Below are positions 45,638-54,026 of a stretch of DNA of 64,000 bases, one piece after another. This DNA comes from Planctomycetota bacterium. GTDB lineage: Bacteria; Planctomycetota; JAJSAM01; JAJVHW01. How positions within the stretch are numbered: position 1 is the first letter of the stretch; each line of letters opens with the position of its first letter. The notes below the pieces were generated by a model. That model worked only from the letters and a program-made list of their open reading frames with translations. It searched no databases and was not told the origin of the DNA. A program made the translations under genes and the position numbers. The stretch spans positions 20,431 through 84,430 of the forward strand of contig JAJRPF010000022.1 of the NCBI GenBank assembly GCA_024280885.1, read 5' to 3'.

Positions 45638-47046
45638 GCCGTCCCTCCCACGGTGATGCTGGAGATCTTCACGGTCGGCATGCCGACACCAACCGGGACA
45701 CTCTGTCCGTCCTTGCCACACGTCCACATGCCCTCGGAGATGCGGTAGTCGTTGCCAGCCATCGTCACCTTGGACATGACCTCGGGTCCGTTGCCGATCA
45801 GCGTGACGTCTCGCAGCGGCGCCGTGACCTTGCCGTCTTCGATGAGGTACGCCTCGGTCGCCGCAAAGACGAAGTCGCCCTTGCCGATCTCGACCTGCCC
45901 CCCACCAAACTGCACCGCGTACACGCCGCGATCGACCGAGGCAATGATCTCCTCGGCAGTGTGCGGTCCACCCGGCATGAACGTATTGGTCATCCGCGGC
46001 ATCGGCATGCACGAGTAGCTCTCGCGACGGCCGTTACCGGTCGCAGCGACGTTCATGATGCGCGCGGAGAGCTTGTCGTGGAGGTATCCGCGCAGGATGC
46101 CGTTCTCGATCAGCACGCTGCTGCCGGACGTATTGCCCTCGTCATCGACGTTGATGCTGCCGCGCTCCGACGCGATCGTGCCGTCATCGATCACGGTCAC
46201 GAGTTCGGACGCGACGCGCTCGCCGATCTGCCCCGAGTACCGCGAGAAGCCCTTGTGATTGAAGTCGGCCTCGAGCCCGTGTCCAACCGCCTCATGCAGC
46301 AAGACGCCGCTGTAGGCGTTGCCCAGAACGACCGGGAACGAACCGGCCGGCGCCGACTTCGCCGTGAGGTTGCGCACCGCCTGCTCACCGGCGAGGCGTC
46401 CGATGCGCTCGGGCGCGTCGCCATCGAGCAACTCCAGACCCCGACGCGCGCCATCGCCGCTCGTCCCGCGCGTCCGGATACTGCCGTCCTCGGCAATGCA
46501 CCCAACGCGGAACATGATCATGGGCTGGACATCCTCGACAAGAACGCCATCGGACGATGCCACCGCCACCGCGCGCACTTCTTCGGTGAGCGAGACCGTC
46601 ACCTTCTGGATGCGCGGATCGACGGCCCGCGCCGCCGCGTCCGCCCGCTCAAGGAACACCACGCGCTCCTTCGGGGTCGCCCCGATCAGCGGCACCTCGG
46701 CCCGATAGAGATCGCGCGGGCTCCCCGGTGCGACGGAGATCGGCGCCACGTCGCGGTTGTCATCCGCGATGCTCGCCGCGGTGCGCGCTGCATGCAGAAC
46801 CGCCTCCGGGGTCGGCTGCTCGGTGTACGCATACCCCGTTCGATCGCCCGCGAGCACGCGCACGCCGATCCCGGCCACGCTCCCGATCGAGGCCGAACGG
46901 ATCTTGCTGTCCTCGAGTGTGAGCTTGGACTCGGAGGTTTCCTCGAAGAAGACGTCGGCGTAGTCACCGCCGCGAGAGAGCGCCTCGGCCAGCGCGCGTC
47001 CAACGAATTCCTGATCGAAGTGGCGGAGGGGAGAACGTGGTGTCAT
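45634..47046 (-). CDS. tldD: TldD metalloprotease
   Basis: The catalytic partner of TldE, 470 residues. The metal-binding motif HEAVGH has H251, E252 and H256. Other conserved stretches are SGGDYADVFFEE-like DYADVFFEETSESKLTLED, GIGVRVLAGDRTGYAYT, VVLGNAYSGVLLHEAVGHGLE and EASERGSINVDDEGN-like SERGSINVDDEGNTS. IRGYLHDKLSA, GGQVEIGKGDFVFAATEAYLI and VGVGMPTVKISSITVGG follow. Substrates outside the microcin systems are unclear; TldDE also process leader peptides of some RiPPs, but no RiPP precursor is seen here. ATG 47044-47046 is preferred to the longer frame to 47172. Confidence 0.96.
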   Translation of the reverse strand: MTPRSPLRHFDQEFVGRALAEALSRGGDYADVFFEETSESKLTLEDSKIRSASIGSVAGIGVRVLAGDRTGYAYTEQPTPEAVLHAARTAASIADDNRDVAPISVAPGSPRDLYRAEVPLIGATPKERVVFLERADAAARAVDPRIQKVTVSLTEEVRAVAVASSDGVLVEDVQPMIMFRVGCIAEDGSIRTRGTSGDGARRGLELLDGDAPERIGRLAGEQAVRNLTAKSAPAGSFPVVLGNAYSGVLLHEAVGHGLEADFNHKGFSRYSGQIGERVASELVTVIDDGTIASERGSINVDDEGNTSGSSVLIENGILRGYLHDKLSARIMNVAATGNGRRESYSCMPMPRMTNTFMPGGPHTAEEIIASVDRGVYAVQFGGGQVEIGKGDFVFAATEAYLIEDGKVTAPLRDVTLIGNGPEVMSKVTMAGNDYRISEGMWTCGKDGQSVPVGVGMPTVKISSITVGGTA

Positions 47047-47292
47047 CGGCGCCTCAAGGGGGTGGCGAGTCACAGAGCGGGCCCGCGAGTTTGCGCCAAT
47101 CGTGCGCGCGTGACGAGGGATTGCTGTCCCCGCGACACCTACACATGCGCGACGAAGTACTGCACTCGACAAGCCTCCGGGGTTGGGCGGTCACCCCGCC
47201 GGTGGTAGCTTCTGCGGAACTTCGGGCCCTACGGCAGTGCCGCGGGGCGCGCGCCGCCGCCACGTGGGAAAGAGAGGGCCGGGAGAGGGAGA

Positions 47293-47808
47293 ATGAGCCA
47301 GCGCACGACGTTTCGCTTCGCGGCAGGGGAGATCTCGTTCGAACTGAGCGGTTCGGAGGACTTCGTACGTCGCCAGCTCGCCAACTTTCTGCCGTTCGTC
47401 GAGCGCGTCGTCGGGAAGCCGACGGGCAGCCCGGTCGCGCGTGAAGCGCGCGCCGTCCCGGACCTGGCCACGTGGCTCGAGAGCCATGCAGGCGGGGGCT
47501 CGACGCTCTCGCGGCAAGACAGCATCCTGGCCTTCGCGCTCTGGATGCGCTCGTTCAAGAAGTACATCTTCACGTCGGAGGACATTCGGAGAGGGTTCGA
47601 GGAGATCGGCCAGCCCGAACCCAAGAGCTTGCTGCAGATCCTCGGGACGCTGAAGCGCGACCACAATCTGATCCTCGGGACCGAGCGGCGCGGCGAGTAC
47701 ATGCTGAACACGAGCGGGGTCGAGCGGGCGCGCCGGATCCTCGGCATCCCGACGCGCGAGACCAGCGGCGCGTCCGCGGCACTCGAACGGCCAGGAACGC
47801 GCCCGTGA
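47293..47808 (+). CDS. winged-helix-like protein, first of a paralogous pair
   Basis: A 171-residue protein of unknown function. Residues 1-35 form a small beta/alpha unit (TTFRFAAGEISFELSGSEDFVRRQL), in which GSEDFV is shared with the next gene. Residues ~70-145 look like two helical units: DSILAFALWMRSFKKYIFTSEDIRRGFEEIG, then PEPKSLLQILGTLKRDHNLILG and GEYMLNTSGVERARRILG, the pattern of a winged helix ending in a wing and a final helix. DNA or protein binding is possible. ATG 47293 has GGGAGAGGGAGA upstream. It overlaps the paralog by four bases (GTGA). Confidence 0.75.
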   Translation: MSQRTTFRFAAGEISFELSGSEDFVRRQLANFLPFVERVVGKPTGSPVAREARAVPDLATWLESHAGGGSTLSRQDSILAFALWMRSFKKYIFTSEDIRRGFEEIGQPEPKSLLQILGTLKRDHNLILGTERRGEYMLNTSGVERARRILGIPTRETSGASAALERPGTRP

Positions 47809-48326
47809 GCGACCCGTCGACCTCGTCACACGAGTCAGATGAGGCGGACGCGTCAGACGCGTCGTTCCGATTCGCCGGTCCGGGCCTCACGGTCGAATTC
47901 GCAGGCTCCGAGGAGTTCGTCGCGGCGCAGGTTGCGCGCGTTCTCGGCCGCATCAAGCTGGAGCTGCAACTCGCCGTCACCGCCACACCGCGGGTCAAGA
48001 CGCCACCAGCGACGCCGCGTGGCTCCGCGTCGCTGCCGGAGTTCTACAAACGAGTTCACAGCCGCGAAGGGCGTGGAGCGCTGCGCGAGATGGTCCTGAT
48101 CTTCGCCTACTTCCTCCGGGAGTACCGCGGCGAGAGCGGATTCAGCATCGACAACATCAGCGCGTGCTTCGACGAGGTGGGAACGCCGCCGCCGCGGAAC
48201 CTCGCCAACACGCTCGGCATCATGAAGCGCACTCACGGCTTCTTCGATGCGCGCGGCATGCGCGGACACTACGCACTGACGGAGAAGGGCGTCGCCTACG
48301 TCGCGCGCATGATCGGCGCCCGATAG
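47805..48326 (+). CDS. winged-helix-like protein, second of a paralogous pair
   Basis: 173 residues, clearly related to the preceding protein: ASFRFAGPGLTVEFAGSEEFVAAQVARVL, then ALREMVLIFAYFLREYRGESGFSIDNISACFDEVG, PPPRNLANTLGIMKRTHGFFDA and GHYALTEKGVAYVARMIG. A 20-residue acidic, Ser-rich N-terminus is added. GTG 47805 overlaps the upstream stop, so the two are made together and could form a heterodimer. The final TEKGVxYVxxMI is reminiscent of winged-helix regulators. The function is unknown; homologs in an annotated context were not recognised. Confidence 0.75.
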   Translation: MSDPSTSSHESDEADASDASFRFAGPGLTVEFAGSEEFVAAQVARVLGRIKLELQLAVTATPRVKTPPATPRGSASLPEFYKRVHSREGRGALREMVLIFAYFLREYRGESGFSIDNISACFDEVGTPPPRNLANTLGIMKRTHGFFDARGMRGHYALTEKGVAYVARMIGAR

Positions 48327-48396
48327 TCCGAGGGCCGGTCGTGGACGCGACGCGGACGAATGAGCGCGCGCCGGAAGCGGAGAAGACCCTTGCCGC

Positions 48397-48858
48397 TCAG
48401 GCGTCCATCTGCCGCAGGAACGCCCCGGCTTCACTCCGCCCACGCGGCGTGACGGCGAAGCGATCCCCCCGACGGTCGATCCAACCGCGCTCCACGGCGT
48501 CAACGAGCAAGGCCTCGATGGACGCATCGGTATCGACCGGAATGCCCGCCGTCTGCGCGTCCTCGAGCCCGAACTCATCGTCCAGAGACATCTTCTCCAC
48601 AAGGCTGCACAGCGCGATCCCGGTCGCGCCGAGGCTCGCTGTACGCGCACCGACGGGCCGCCGGCCAGTCGGACCGAAGGCGGGGCCCTGCGGGGCGGCG
48701 CCTCGGCGGCGCGGCGACAGGAGCGCCCCCAATCCTGCGAGCACGCCCGCCAGCAAGGCAAGCGGCATCGCGACGAGCGCAACCAGACAGCCAAGTCCGG
48801 CCGGCACGTGGAACGTCCGGCCGCGAAGGGAGCCTCGAGAGTGGGGAGAGCGTTCCAC
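48397..48858 (-). CDS. small membrane protein with winged-helix-like C-terminus
   Basis: A 153-residue protein not recognised. Residues ~20-47 are a long hydrophobic segment (AGLGCLVALVAMPLALLAGVLAGLGALL), possibly two passes. A Gly/Arg/Pro-rich linker follows. The C-terminal ~55 residues (DASIEALLVDAVERGWIDRRGDRFAVTPRGRSEAGAFLRQM) have a helix-helix-strand-helix pattern that resembles the last part of a winged helix, somewhat like the two proteins encoded just upstream on the other strand. GTG 48856-48858 has GGAG five bases upstream. It faces the preceding gene pair and is back-to-back with the methyltransferase. Confidence 0.5.
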   Translation of the reverse strand: MERSPHSRGSLRGRTFHVPAGLGCLVALVAMPLALLAGVLAGLGALLSPRRRGAAPQGPAFGPTGRRPVGARTASLGATGIALCSLVEKMSLDDEFGLEDAQTAGIPVDTDASIEALLVDAVERGWIDRRGDRFAVTPRGRSEAGAFLRQMDA

Positions 48859-48946
48859 GGGGCTCCGAGCATACCGGCCCTATCCCTGTGGCCCCCGACC
48901 TGAGAGGGGTAACCTTCCGTCGGTGTTGCCTCCTCTTCTGGCCTCG

Positions 48947-49678
48947 ATGACATTTGTGGACGCTGCGCTCGGCTCGGACGATGCGCTCGCCGCCCGCATT
49001 GCGTCCACCGAGAACCGTCGCGGCACCCGAATTCTCGTGCTGGGAGGCTCCCGCCCGGCGCTGCTGACGGGTCTCGCCGAACGTGGGTTCGAGGTCATCG
49101 CGCTCGACTCTTCCCGCACCGCACTGCGCCGAACTCAGGCGACGCTTGCGGAGGAGTCGGGGGACACGCCGATCACGCTCCTCGCGGACGACCCTCGCGA
49201 GATGACGATCCCCAGCGGCGTCGATCTGGCGCTCATCACATCGGCCGTCTGGCGCGCCGTGCTGCTCCCCACGGATCGCAGGCACGTTCTCCGCTCGATT
49301 GCACGCAGCCTGCGTGAGGGAGGTCGGCTCTTCATCGAAGTCGAACGGCTCCCTGAAATTCTGCCAAGCGAACCCACGCCGATCACCGTATCGAGCACGG
49401 CATCGAGCGCCGCATCGAGCCCAGACGACGCGATGTGGTGGCACGATCCGCGTGACCCGGAAGGCACGCTCCGCGTGCAGGTCGGCACACATGCACTCGG
49501 CGGGACGGGCGACGACGCCGTTCTCTTCGCCGCGTTTCCACTCGCCGCGGCCCTCGACGAGATCCGCGGCTCGGGGTTCGGAACGCCGGTCGCCCACGAG
49601 CTCCAACGCAACGGCACCGTCGACGCGGAGACCGGTTACGCGTGGGTGGTCGCCCCCGTCGCGGGAGGCTCGGCGTGA
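48947..49678 (+). CDS. SAM-dependent methyltransferase-like protein
   Basis: A protein of 243 residues (251 if GTG 48923 is used). It has a Rossmann-type start, GTRILVLGGSRPALLTGLAERGFEVIALDSS, matching the glycine loop and acidic end of strand 2 in class I methyltransferases, and later VDLALITSAVWRAVLLPTDRRHVLRSIARSLREGGRLFIEVE, the typical motif III region. The usual DxGxGxG is VLGGSRP, so binding may be weak. The substrate is unknown; overlap with a glycosyltransferase (GTGA) suggests glycan or lipid modification. The frame is open far upstream, so the start is uncertain. Confidence 0.72.
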   Translation: MTFVDAALGSDDALAARIASTENRRGTRILVLGGSRPALLTGLAERGFEVIALDSSRTALRRTQATLAEESGDTPITLLADDPREMTIPSGVDLALITSAVWRAVLLPTDRRHVLRSIARSLREGGRLFIEVERLPEILPSEPTPITVSSTASSAASSPDDAMWWHDPRDPEGTLRVQVGTHALGGTGDDAVLFAAFPLAAALDEIRGSGFGTPVAHELQRNGTVDAETGYAWVVAPVAGGSA

Positions 49679-50922
49679 GCGCGACGCGCCCCATCGCGAG
49701 TCTCGTCTACGCGGAGATCACGGCGCCGGTCGTCGAGGCGCAGGTCCTGCCGCTCCTCGCCGCTCTCCGGGATCGCGGCGAGCGTGTCGATGCCCTGGTC
49801 TTCGCGTCTCCTCGGCGCCTCTTCCTGCCTGGCGAGTGGATCGCACACCGCCGTTCGATTGACTTCCTTCACGCGGCGCTGGGGAAAGCGCCTGCGGTCC
49901 TGACCCACCCACCGCGCGCGGCCAACTTCGCACGTCTGGGGCAGCGCCTCGCGAGCACGATGGCGGAACGCGACATCACGGACGCGTTCCTGATCTGCCG
50001 CCAGCCGCGCGCGGCCCTCGTCGCCTGCGCCGCCCGCGACGCGCTGCAGCAGAAGGGCCGCGCGCCACTCGTCGTTCATGACCAACGCGGCATCCGGCCG
50101 GAGGAATACCTCCTGAGCCTCGGTCGCGACGAGAGTGAACTCTCGGCGGATGAGACCCGGATGTTGGAGACGTACCGAACGCAAGAGCGCGACGCCTGCC
50201 GGAACGCCGACGCCGTGCTCTGTGTCAGCCATGCGATGGCGCGGCGAGTGCGCGAGATGCACGGCGTTCCGAAGGAACGAGTACTCCGCCTGGCGAACCA
50301 TGCGGGCGTCGTGAACGACGCCGAACGCCTGCGAAGCGAGACCCGCAAGAAGCTCCGGATCGACGACGACACGCTGCTTCTGGCGTACTCCGGCACGCTC
50401 GCAGCGTGGCAGCTACCGGAGGCGACTGCCCTCTTCGCAGCCGCGGTCGCAACGCAGCAGCCGGGAGCGCGCCTCCTGATGGTGACACCCGACACCGCTG
50501 TCGCGAAGGCGGCGGCGAAGGCCGCTGGCGTCAAGCGGCCGATCATCAGATCGTGCACACCTGACCGCACTCACGAGTGGGTGGCCGCGGCGGACTACGG
50601 TCTCCTGCTCCGCGCCGACTCCGAGGTCAACCGCGTCTCCTGCCCGGTCAAATTTGGCGAGTACCTGGCCTGCGGCGTGCGCCCGGTCCTCACGCCAACG
50701 GTCGGCGACCAGAGTCAGCTCTGCATGGACACGGGCCTGGGCGTGGTCGTCAGCCTCAGCGACGCGGGCGATGCCGCGCGGCGGCTGATGGTCGATCTAC
50801 GCAATCCGTTCGCGCGTGGCGCCGAAGCGCGCGCCAAGCGGCGCGCATGGGCGACCGCGAATATCACACCCGCCCGCAGCGCCGAGAAGTTGCTCGAACT
50901 GCTGGCGACGATCAGCGCGTAA
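49675..50922 (+). CDS. GT4-like glycosyltransferase
   Basis: A 415-residue GT-B-type transferase. The N-terminal half begins ASLVYAEITAPVVEAQVLPLLAALRDRGERVDALVF and includes HDQRGIRPEEYL and ADAVLCVSHAMARRVREMHG, typical of the acceptor domain border. The C-terminal half has LAYSGTLAAWQLPEATALFAA, LLMVTPDTA, EWVAAADYGLLLRADSEVNRVSCPVKFGEYLACGVRPVLTPTVGD, which is the donor-binding E-x7-E-like region of GT4. It probably adds a sugar to an envelope glycan. The start is GTG 49675 overlapping the methyltransferase stop, so the two act in one pathway, most likely. Confidence 0.85.
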   Translation: MSATRPIASLVYAEITAPVVEAQVLPLLAALRDRGERVDALVFASPRRLFLPGEWIAHRRSIDFLHAALGKAPAVLTHPPRAANFARLGQRLASTMAERDITDAFLICRQPRAALVACAARDALQQKGRAPLVVHDQRGIRPEEYLLSLGRDESELSADETRMLETYRTQERDACRNADAVLCVSHAMARRVREMHGVPKERVLRLANHAGVVNDAERLRSETRKKLRIDDDTLLLAYSGTLAAWQLPEATALFAAAVATQQPGARLLMVTPDTAVAKAAAKAAGVKRPIIRSCTPDRTHEWVAAADYGLLLRADSEVNRVSCPVKFGEYLACGVRPVLTPTVGDQSQLCMDTGLGVVVSLSDAGDAARRLMVDLRNPFARGAEARAKRRAWATANITPARSAEKLLELLATISA

Positions 50923-50952
50923 CGGCACTGAGTCTGGACACATTCGGCGTTC

Positions 50953-53016
50953 TCAGCCGCGCAGGAAGTCCGCGACGCTCGCCGCGACCTTCGGGCCGGT
51001 GATCCCGAAGTGGTCGAAGATCTCGCCCGCCGGGGCCGAGAGGCCGAAGCCGTCGATCCCGATCACCAAGCCGTCGCGCCCCACGAAGCGATACCAGCCA
51101 TCCGGACGCCCCGCCTCGATCGCCACACGCTTCGGCCCCTCGGGGAGCACGCTCTCGCGCCACTCCGCGTCCTGACGATCGAAGAGCTCGACGCTGGGCA
51201 TCGACACGACGCGCGCCGAGACGCCCTCGGCGGCGAGGAGAGTGCGCGCCTCGAGGGCGACACTGACCTCGGAACCGGTCGCGATCAAGATCACGTCGGT
51301 CGCGTCGCGACCGGCAGCGACGTAGCCGCCGCGCAGAAGATCGGCGTGATCGAAGTCGGCCGGGTGCTCCACCGGCGGCAAGCCCTGGCGCGTCAGCACG
51401 ATGACGGTCGGTGCGTCGCGACGCGTTGCGGCGTCGGCCCACGCAGCCGCCGTCTCGAGGCCGTCGGCCGGGCGGTGCGTTGTGACGCCCGGCATGACGC
51501 GCAACGTCCAGAGATGCTCCACCGGCTGGTGCGTCGGTCCATCTTCGCCGAGCCCGACCGAGTCGTGCGTATAGACGAAGATCGACCCGTGCCCGGAGAG
51601 GGCCGCGAGGCGGACCGGCGGACGCATGTAGTCGAGGAACCCGAGGAAGGTCGCGCCGAAGGGGATGAACGAGCCGTGGGCCTCAAGGCCGTTCATGATC
51701 GCGCCCATGGCGTGCTCGCGGACGCCATAGTGGATGTTCGCGCCAGCGAAGCTCTGGCCGGGAAGCGACCCGAGGTAGGGCGAGTCCTTGATCGTCGTGC
51801 AGTTGGAGCCGGCGAGGTCGGCCGAACCGCCCACGAGGTTCGGAAGCAGTTGCGCGAGGCGTTGGATGATCGCGCCCGAGTGCTTGCGCGTCGCCGCCTT
51901 CCCGGGCTCCCAGCCGTCGATCAGCGTTGCGAGCAGTTCCGCGGCCTCAGGCAGCGCCGGGTCGAAATGACGTGTCCAGAGCGCGTGGCTCTCCGGCTGC
52001 TCCTCGCGCCAGCGTCCGATCTGGGCGTCCCACTCGGCATGCCGCTTGGCGCCCGCCTCCGCGACGTCGGCGAAGCGCTCGTAGACCTCCGAAGGGACCA
52101 GGAACGTCGGCGCGTCCGGCCAGCCGTAGACCGCCTTCGTCAGCGCCGTCTCCTCCGGCCCGAGGGCGGCGCCGTGCGAAGACGACTTGCCGCTGCGATT
52201 GGGCGAGCCCTTGCCGATCACGGTGCGGCAGATGACGAGCGACGGGCGGGACGTATCGGCGAGAGCCCCCTCGAGCGCAACGGCGAGCGCCTCGCGGTCG
52301 TGGCCATCGCAGTTGAGGACCTGCCAGCCATAGGCCTGGAACCGGGCGCCGACGTCCTCGCCGAACGAGATGTCGGTCGCGCCATCGATCGTGATCGCGT
52401 TCGAGTCGTAGAGGTAGACGAGGTTGCCGAGCCCGAGCGTGCCGGCGAGAGACGCGGCCTCGGAGGCGACACCCTCCATCAGGTCACCATCACCGACGAT
52501 CGCGAACGTGCGATGCGTCGTGACCGGGTAGTCCGGCGCGTTGAAACGCTCGGCCAGCATGCGCTGCGCGAGCGCGACACCGACGCCATTCGCGAAGCCT
52601 GCGCCGAGCGGTCCCGTCGTGACCTCCACGCCCTCGGTCATGCCCCGCTCCGGGTGCCCGGGAGTGCGTGACTCCATCTGCCGGAAGTTTTCGAGTTCCG
52701 ACAGCGGGAGGTCGTAGCCAGAGAGATGCAGCAGCCCGTAGAGGAGCGCCGACCCGTGCCCCGCCGAGAGGATGAAACGGTCGCGATCGCGCCAACCGGC
52801 CGCGCCGGGGTCATGTCGCAGAAACTGCGTCCAGAGGACGTACGCCATGTCGGCGCAGCCCATGGGCATGCCCGGATGGCCCGAGTTGGCGGCATTGACC
52901 ATATCCACGGCCAGCATGCGGATTGTATCCACGCACAACTGATCGAGGTCGCGGCGGCGGATGCCGAGATCGGCGGCGGTGGGAGCGTTTGTTTCAGGGG
53001 TCATGACGGTGCTCAT
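50953..53016 (-). CDS. tkt: transketolase
   Basis: A thiamine-diphosphate enzyme of the pentose phosphate pathway that moves two-carbon units between sugar phosphates. The length of 687 is normal. Motifs: VNAANSGHPGMPMGCADMAYVLW (substrate His), SAGHGSALLYGLLHLSGY, TGPLGAGFANGVGVALAQ, GDGDLMEGVASEA (start of the TPP/metal motif GDG...N), GKGSPNRSGKSSSHGAALG, and in the middle domain FVYTHDSVGLGEDGPTHQPVEHL. The start is ATG 53014-53016, ATG 53004 being an alternative; no strong ribosome site is visible. It is on the same strand as tal and pgi but separated from them by the divergent NRDE gene. Confidence 0.97.
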   Translation of the reverse strand: MSTVMTPETNAPTAADLGIRRRDLDQLCVDTIRMLAVDMVNAANSGHPGMPMGCADMAYVLWTQFLRHDPGAAGWRDRDRFILSAGHGSALLYGLLHLSGYDLPLSELENFRQMESRTPGHPERGMTEGVEVTTGPLGAGFANGVGVALAQRMLAERFNAPDYPVTTHRTFAIVGDGDLMEGVASEAASLAGTLGLGNLVYLYDSNAITIDGATDISFGEDVGARFQAYGWQVLNCDGHDREALAVALEGALADTSRPSLVICRTVIGKGSPNRSGKSSSHGAALGPEETALTKAVYGWPDAPTFLVPSEVYERFADVAEAGAKRHAEWDAQIGRWREEQPESHALWTRHFDPALPEAAELLATLIDGWEPGKAATRKHSGAIIQRLAQLLPNLVGGSADLAGSNCTTIKDSPYLGSLPGQSFAGANIHYGVREHAMGAIMNGLEAHGSFIPFGATFLGFLDYMRPPVRLAALSGHGSIFVYTHDSVGLGEDGPTHQPVEHLWTLRVMPGVTTHRPADGLETAAAWADAATRRDAPTVIVLTRQGLPPVEHPADFDHADLLRGGYVAAGRDATDVILIATGSEVSVALEARTLLAAEGVSARVVSMPSVELFDRQDAEWRESVLPEGPKRVAIEAGRPDGWYRFVGRDGLVIGIDGFGLSAPAGEIFDHFGITGPKVAASVADFLRG

Positions 53017-53260
53017 GCGCGGATTGTCGCGCGACGGAGGGACACGGTCTCGGCGGTCTCGTCAGCCGCTGCCGACGAACGGGCGTCGATGGTGGTGAAC
53101 GCGCCGGAACGCCGCACGGAGTTTCCCGGCGGCGCCGCTCCGGATGCTGTCGTCGGGCTCGCGTCCGGAGCGGAACGTCAGGCTGCGTCGGAGCGCGCGA
53201 CCGCTGCGGATCTCAGAAAGACAGTTCCCGCCGGGCGCTCGGGCAGGCAGCATCAAGCGC

Positions 53261-53989
53261 ATGTGTACGGTCACGTGGTTGCGGCAGGCAAACGGGTACG
53301 AACTCTTCTGCAACCGTGACGAGCGCCACGAACGCGCGGAAGCGTCACCGCCGGAGGTGCGCGTGGCGGATGGCGTCCGCATGATCACGCCGCTCGATCC
53401 AGACGGCGGCGGGACCTGGATCGCTGTCAATCAGCACGGGCTCTCGCTCTGCCTCCTGAACGGCTATCGCGCATCCGACGATCTCGTGCCGGCGCCGCAG
53501 TTCAGGAGTCGTGGACTGCTCGTGACCGAGCTCGCCACAGCAGCGTCTGCCCGCGACGTGCTCGACGACGTGAAGGACCGCGATCTCAGCGCCTATCGCT
53601 CGTTCGACCTGCTCGTGCTCGGCCCCGATGCGCCGCCGCGTCTCGCGTCATGGAATCGCGCCGCGAATGCCCACCGCGACGCGCAGGCCCGCGTGCCGCT
53701 CGTTTCGTGCCCCGTGCGGGCCGGCGAGGTCCGCCAGGCCCGCACGGAGACTCTCTTGCGGCTGGTGCAGGAGTACCAGGGCGTCGACGCCTCCGTGCTC
53801 CAGGTGTTCCACGAGAGCCAGCATCCGGACGGCTGGATCTGGTCCGTCTCGATGCACCACGAGATCGCTGGCACGCGCAGCCTCTCGCGCGTCCGCGTAA
53901 CCGCTGACGAGGTCGCCTTCACATACACGCCGGGGCGGCCTGGCGAGACAGCGGCGCTCCCGGCGGTCACCATCCGGCGTCAGGCGTAG
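53261..53989 (+). CDS. NRDE (TANGO2-like) family protein
   Basis: A 242-residue protein that begins MCTVTWLRQANGYELFCNRDERHERAEA. This is the NRDE signature: Cys2 becomes N-terminal after Met removal, as in Ntn-hydrolases, and CNRDER carries the family name motif. Next are GGTWIAVNQHGLSLCLLN, with the conserved GGTWxxxN, and FDLLVLGPDAPPRLASWN. TANGO2-family members have been linked to heme or lipid handling in eukaryotes; bacterial roles are unclear. ATG 53261 is chosen because it exposes Cys2; the frame is open to 53144. Confidence 0.88.
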   Translation: MCTVTWLRQANGYELFCNRDERHERAEASPPEVRVADGVRMITPLDPDGGGTWIAVNQHGLSLCLLNGYRASDDLVPAPQFRSRGLLVTELATAASARDVLDDVKDRDLSAYRSFDLLVLGPDAPPRLASWNRAANAHRDAQARVPLVSCPVRAGEVRQARTETLLRLVQEYQGVDASVLQVFHESQHPDGWIWSVSMHHEIAGTRSLSRVRVTADEVAFTYTPGRPGETAALPAVTIRRQA

Positions 53990-54026
53990 GGACGCTTGTG
54001 GGACCGACGACACGCGAGAGGGCGTA

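Noticed and set aside
45634..47046. Possible RiPP system around tldD/tldE
   Set aside because: No short precursor peptide, cyclase or exporter gene is nearby; TldDE alone is a housekeeping protease pair in many bacteria.
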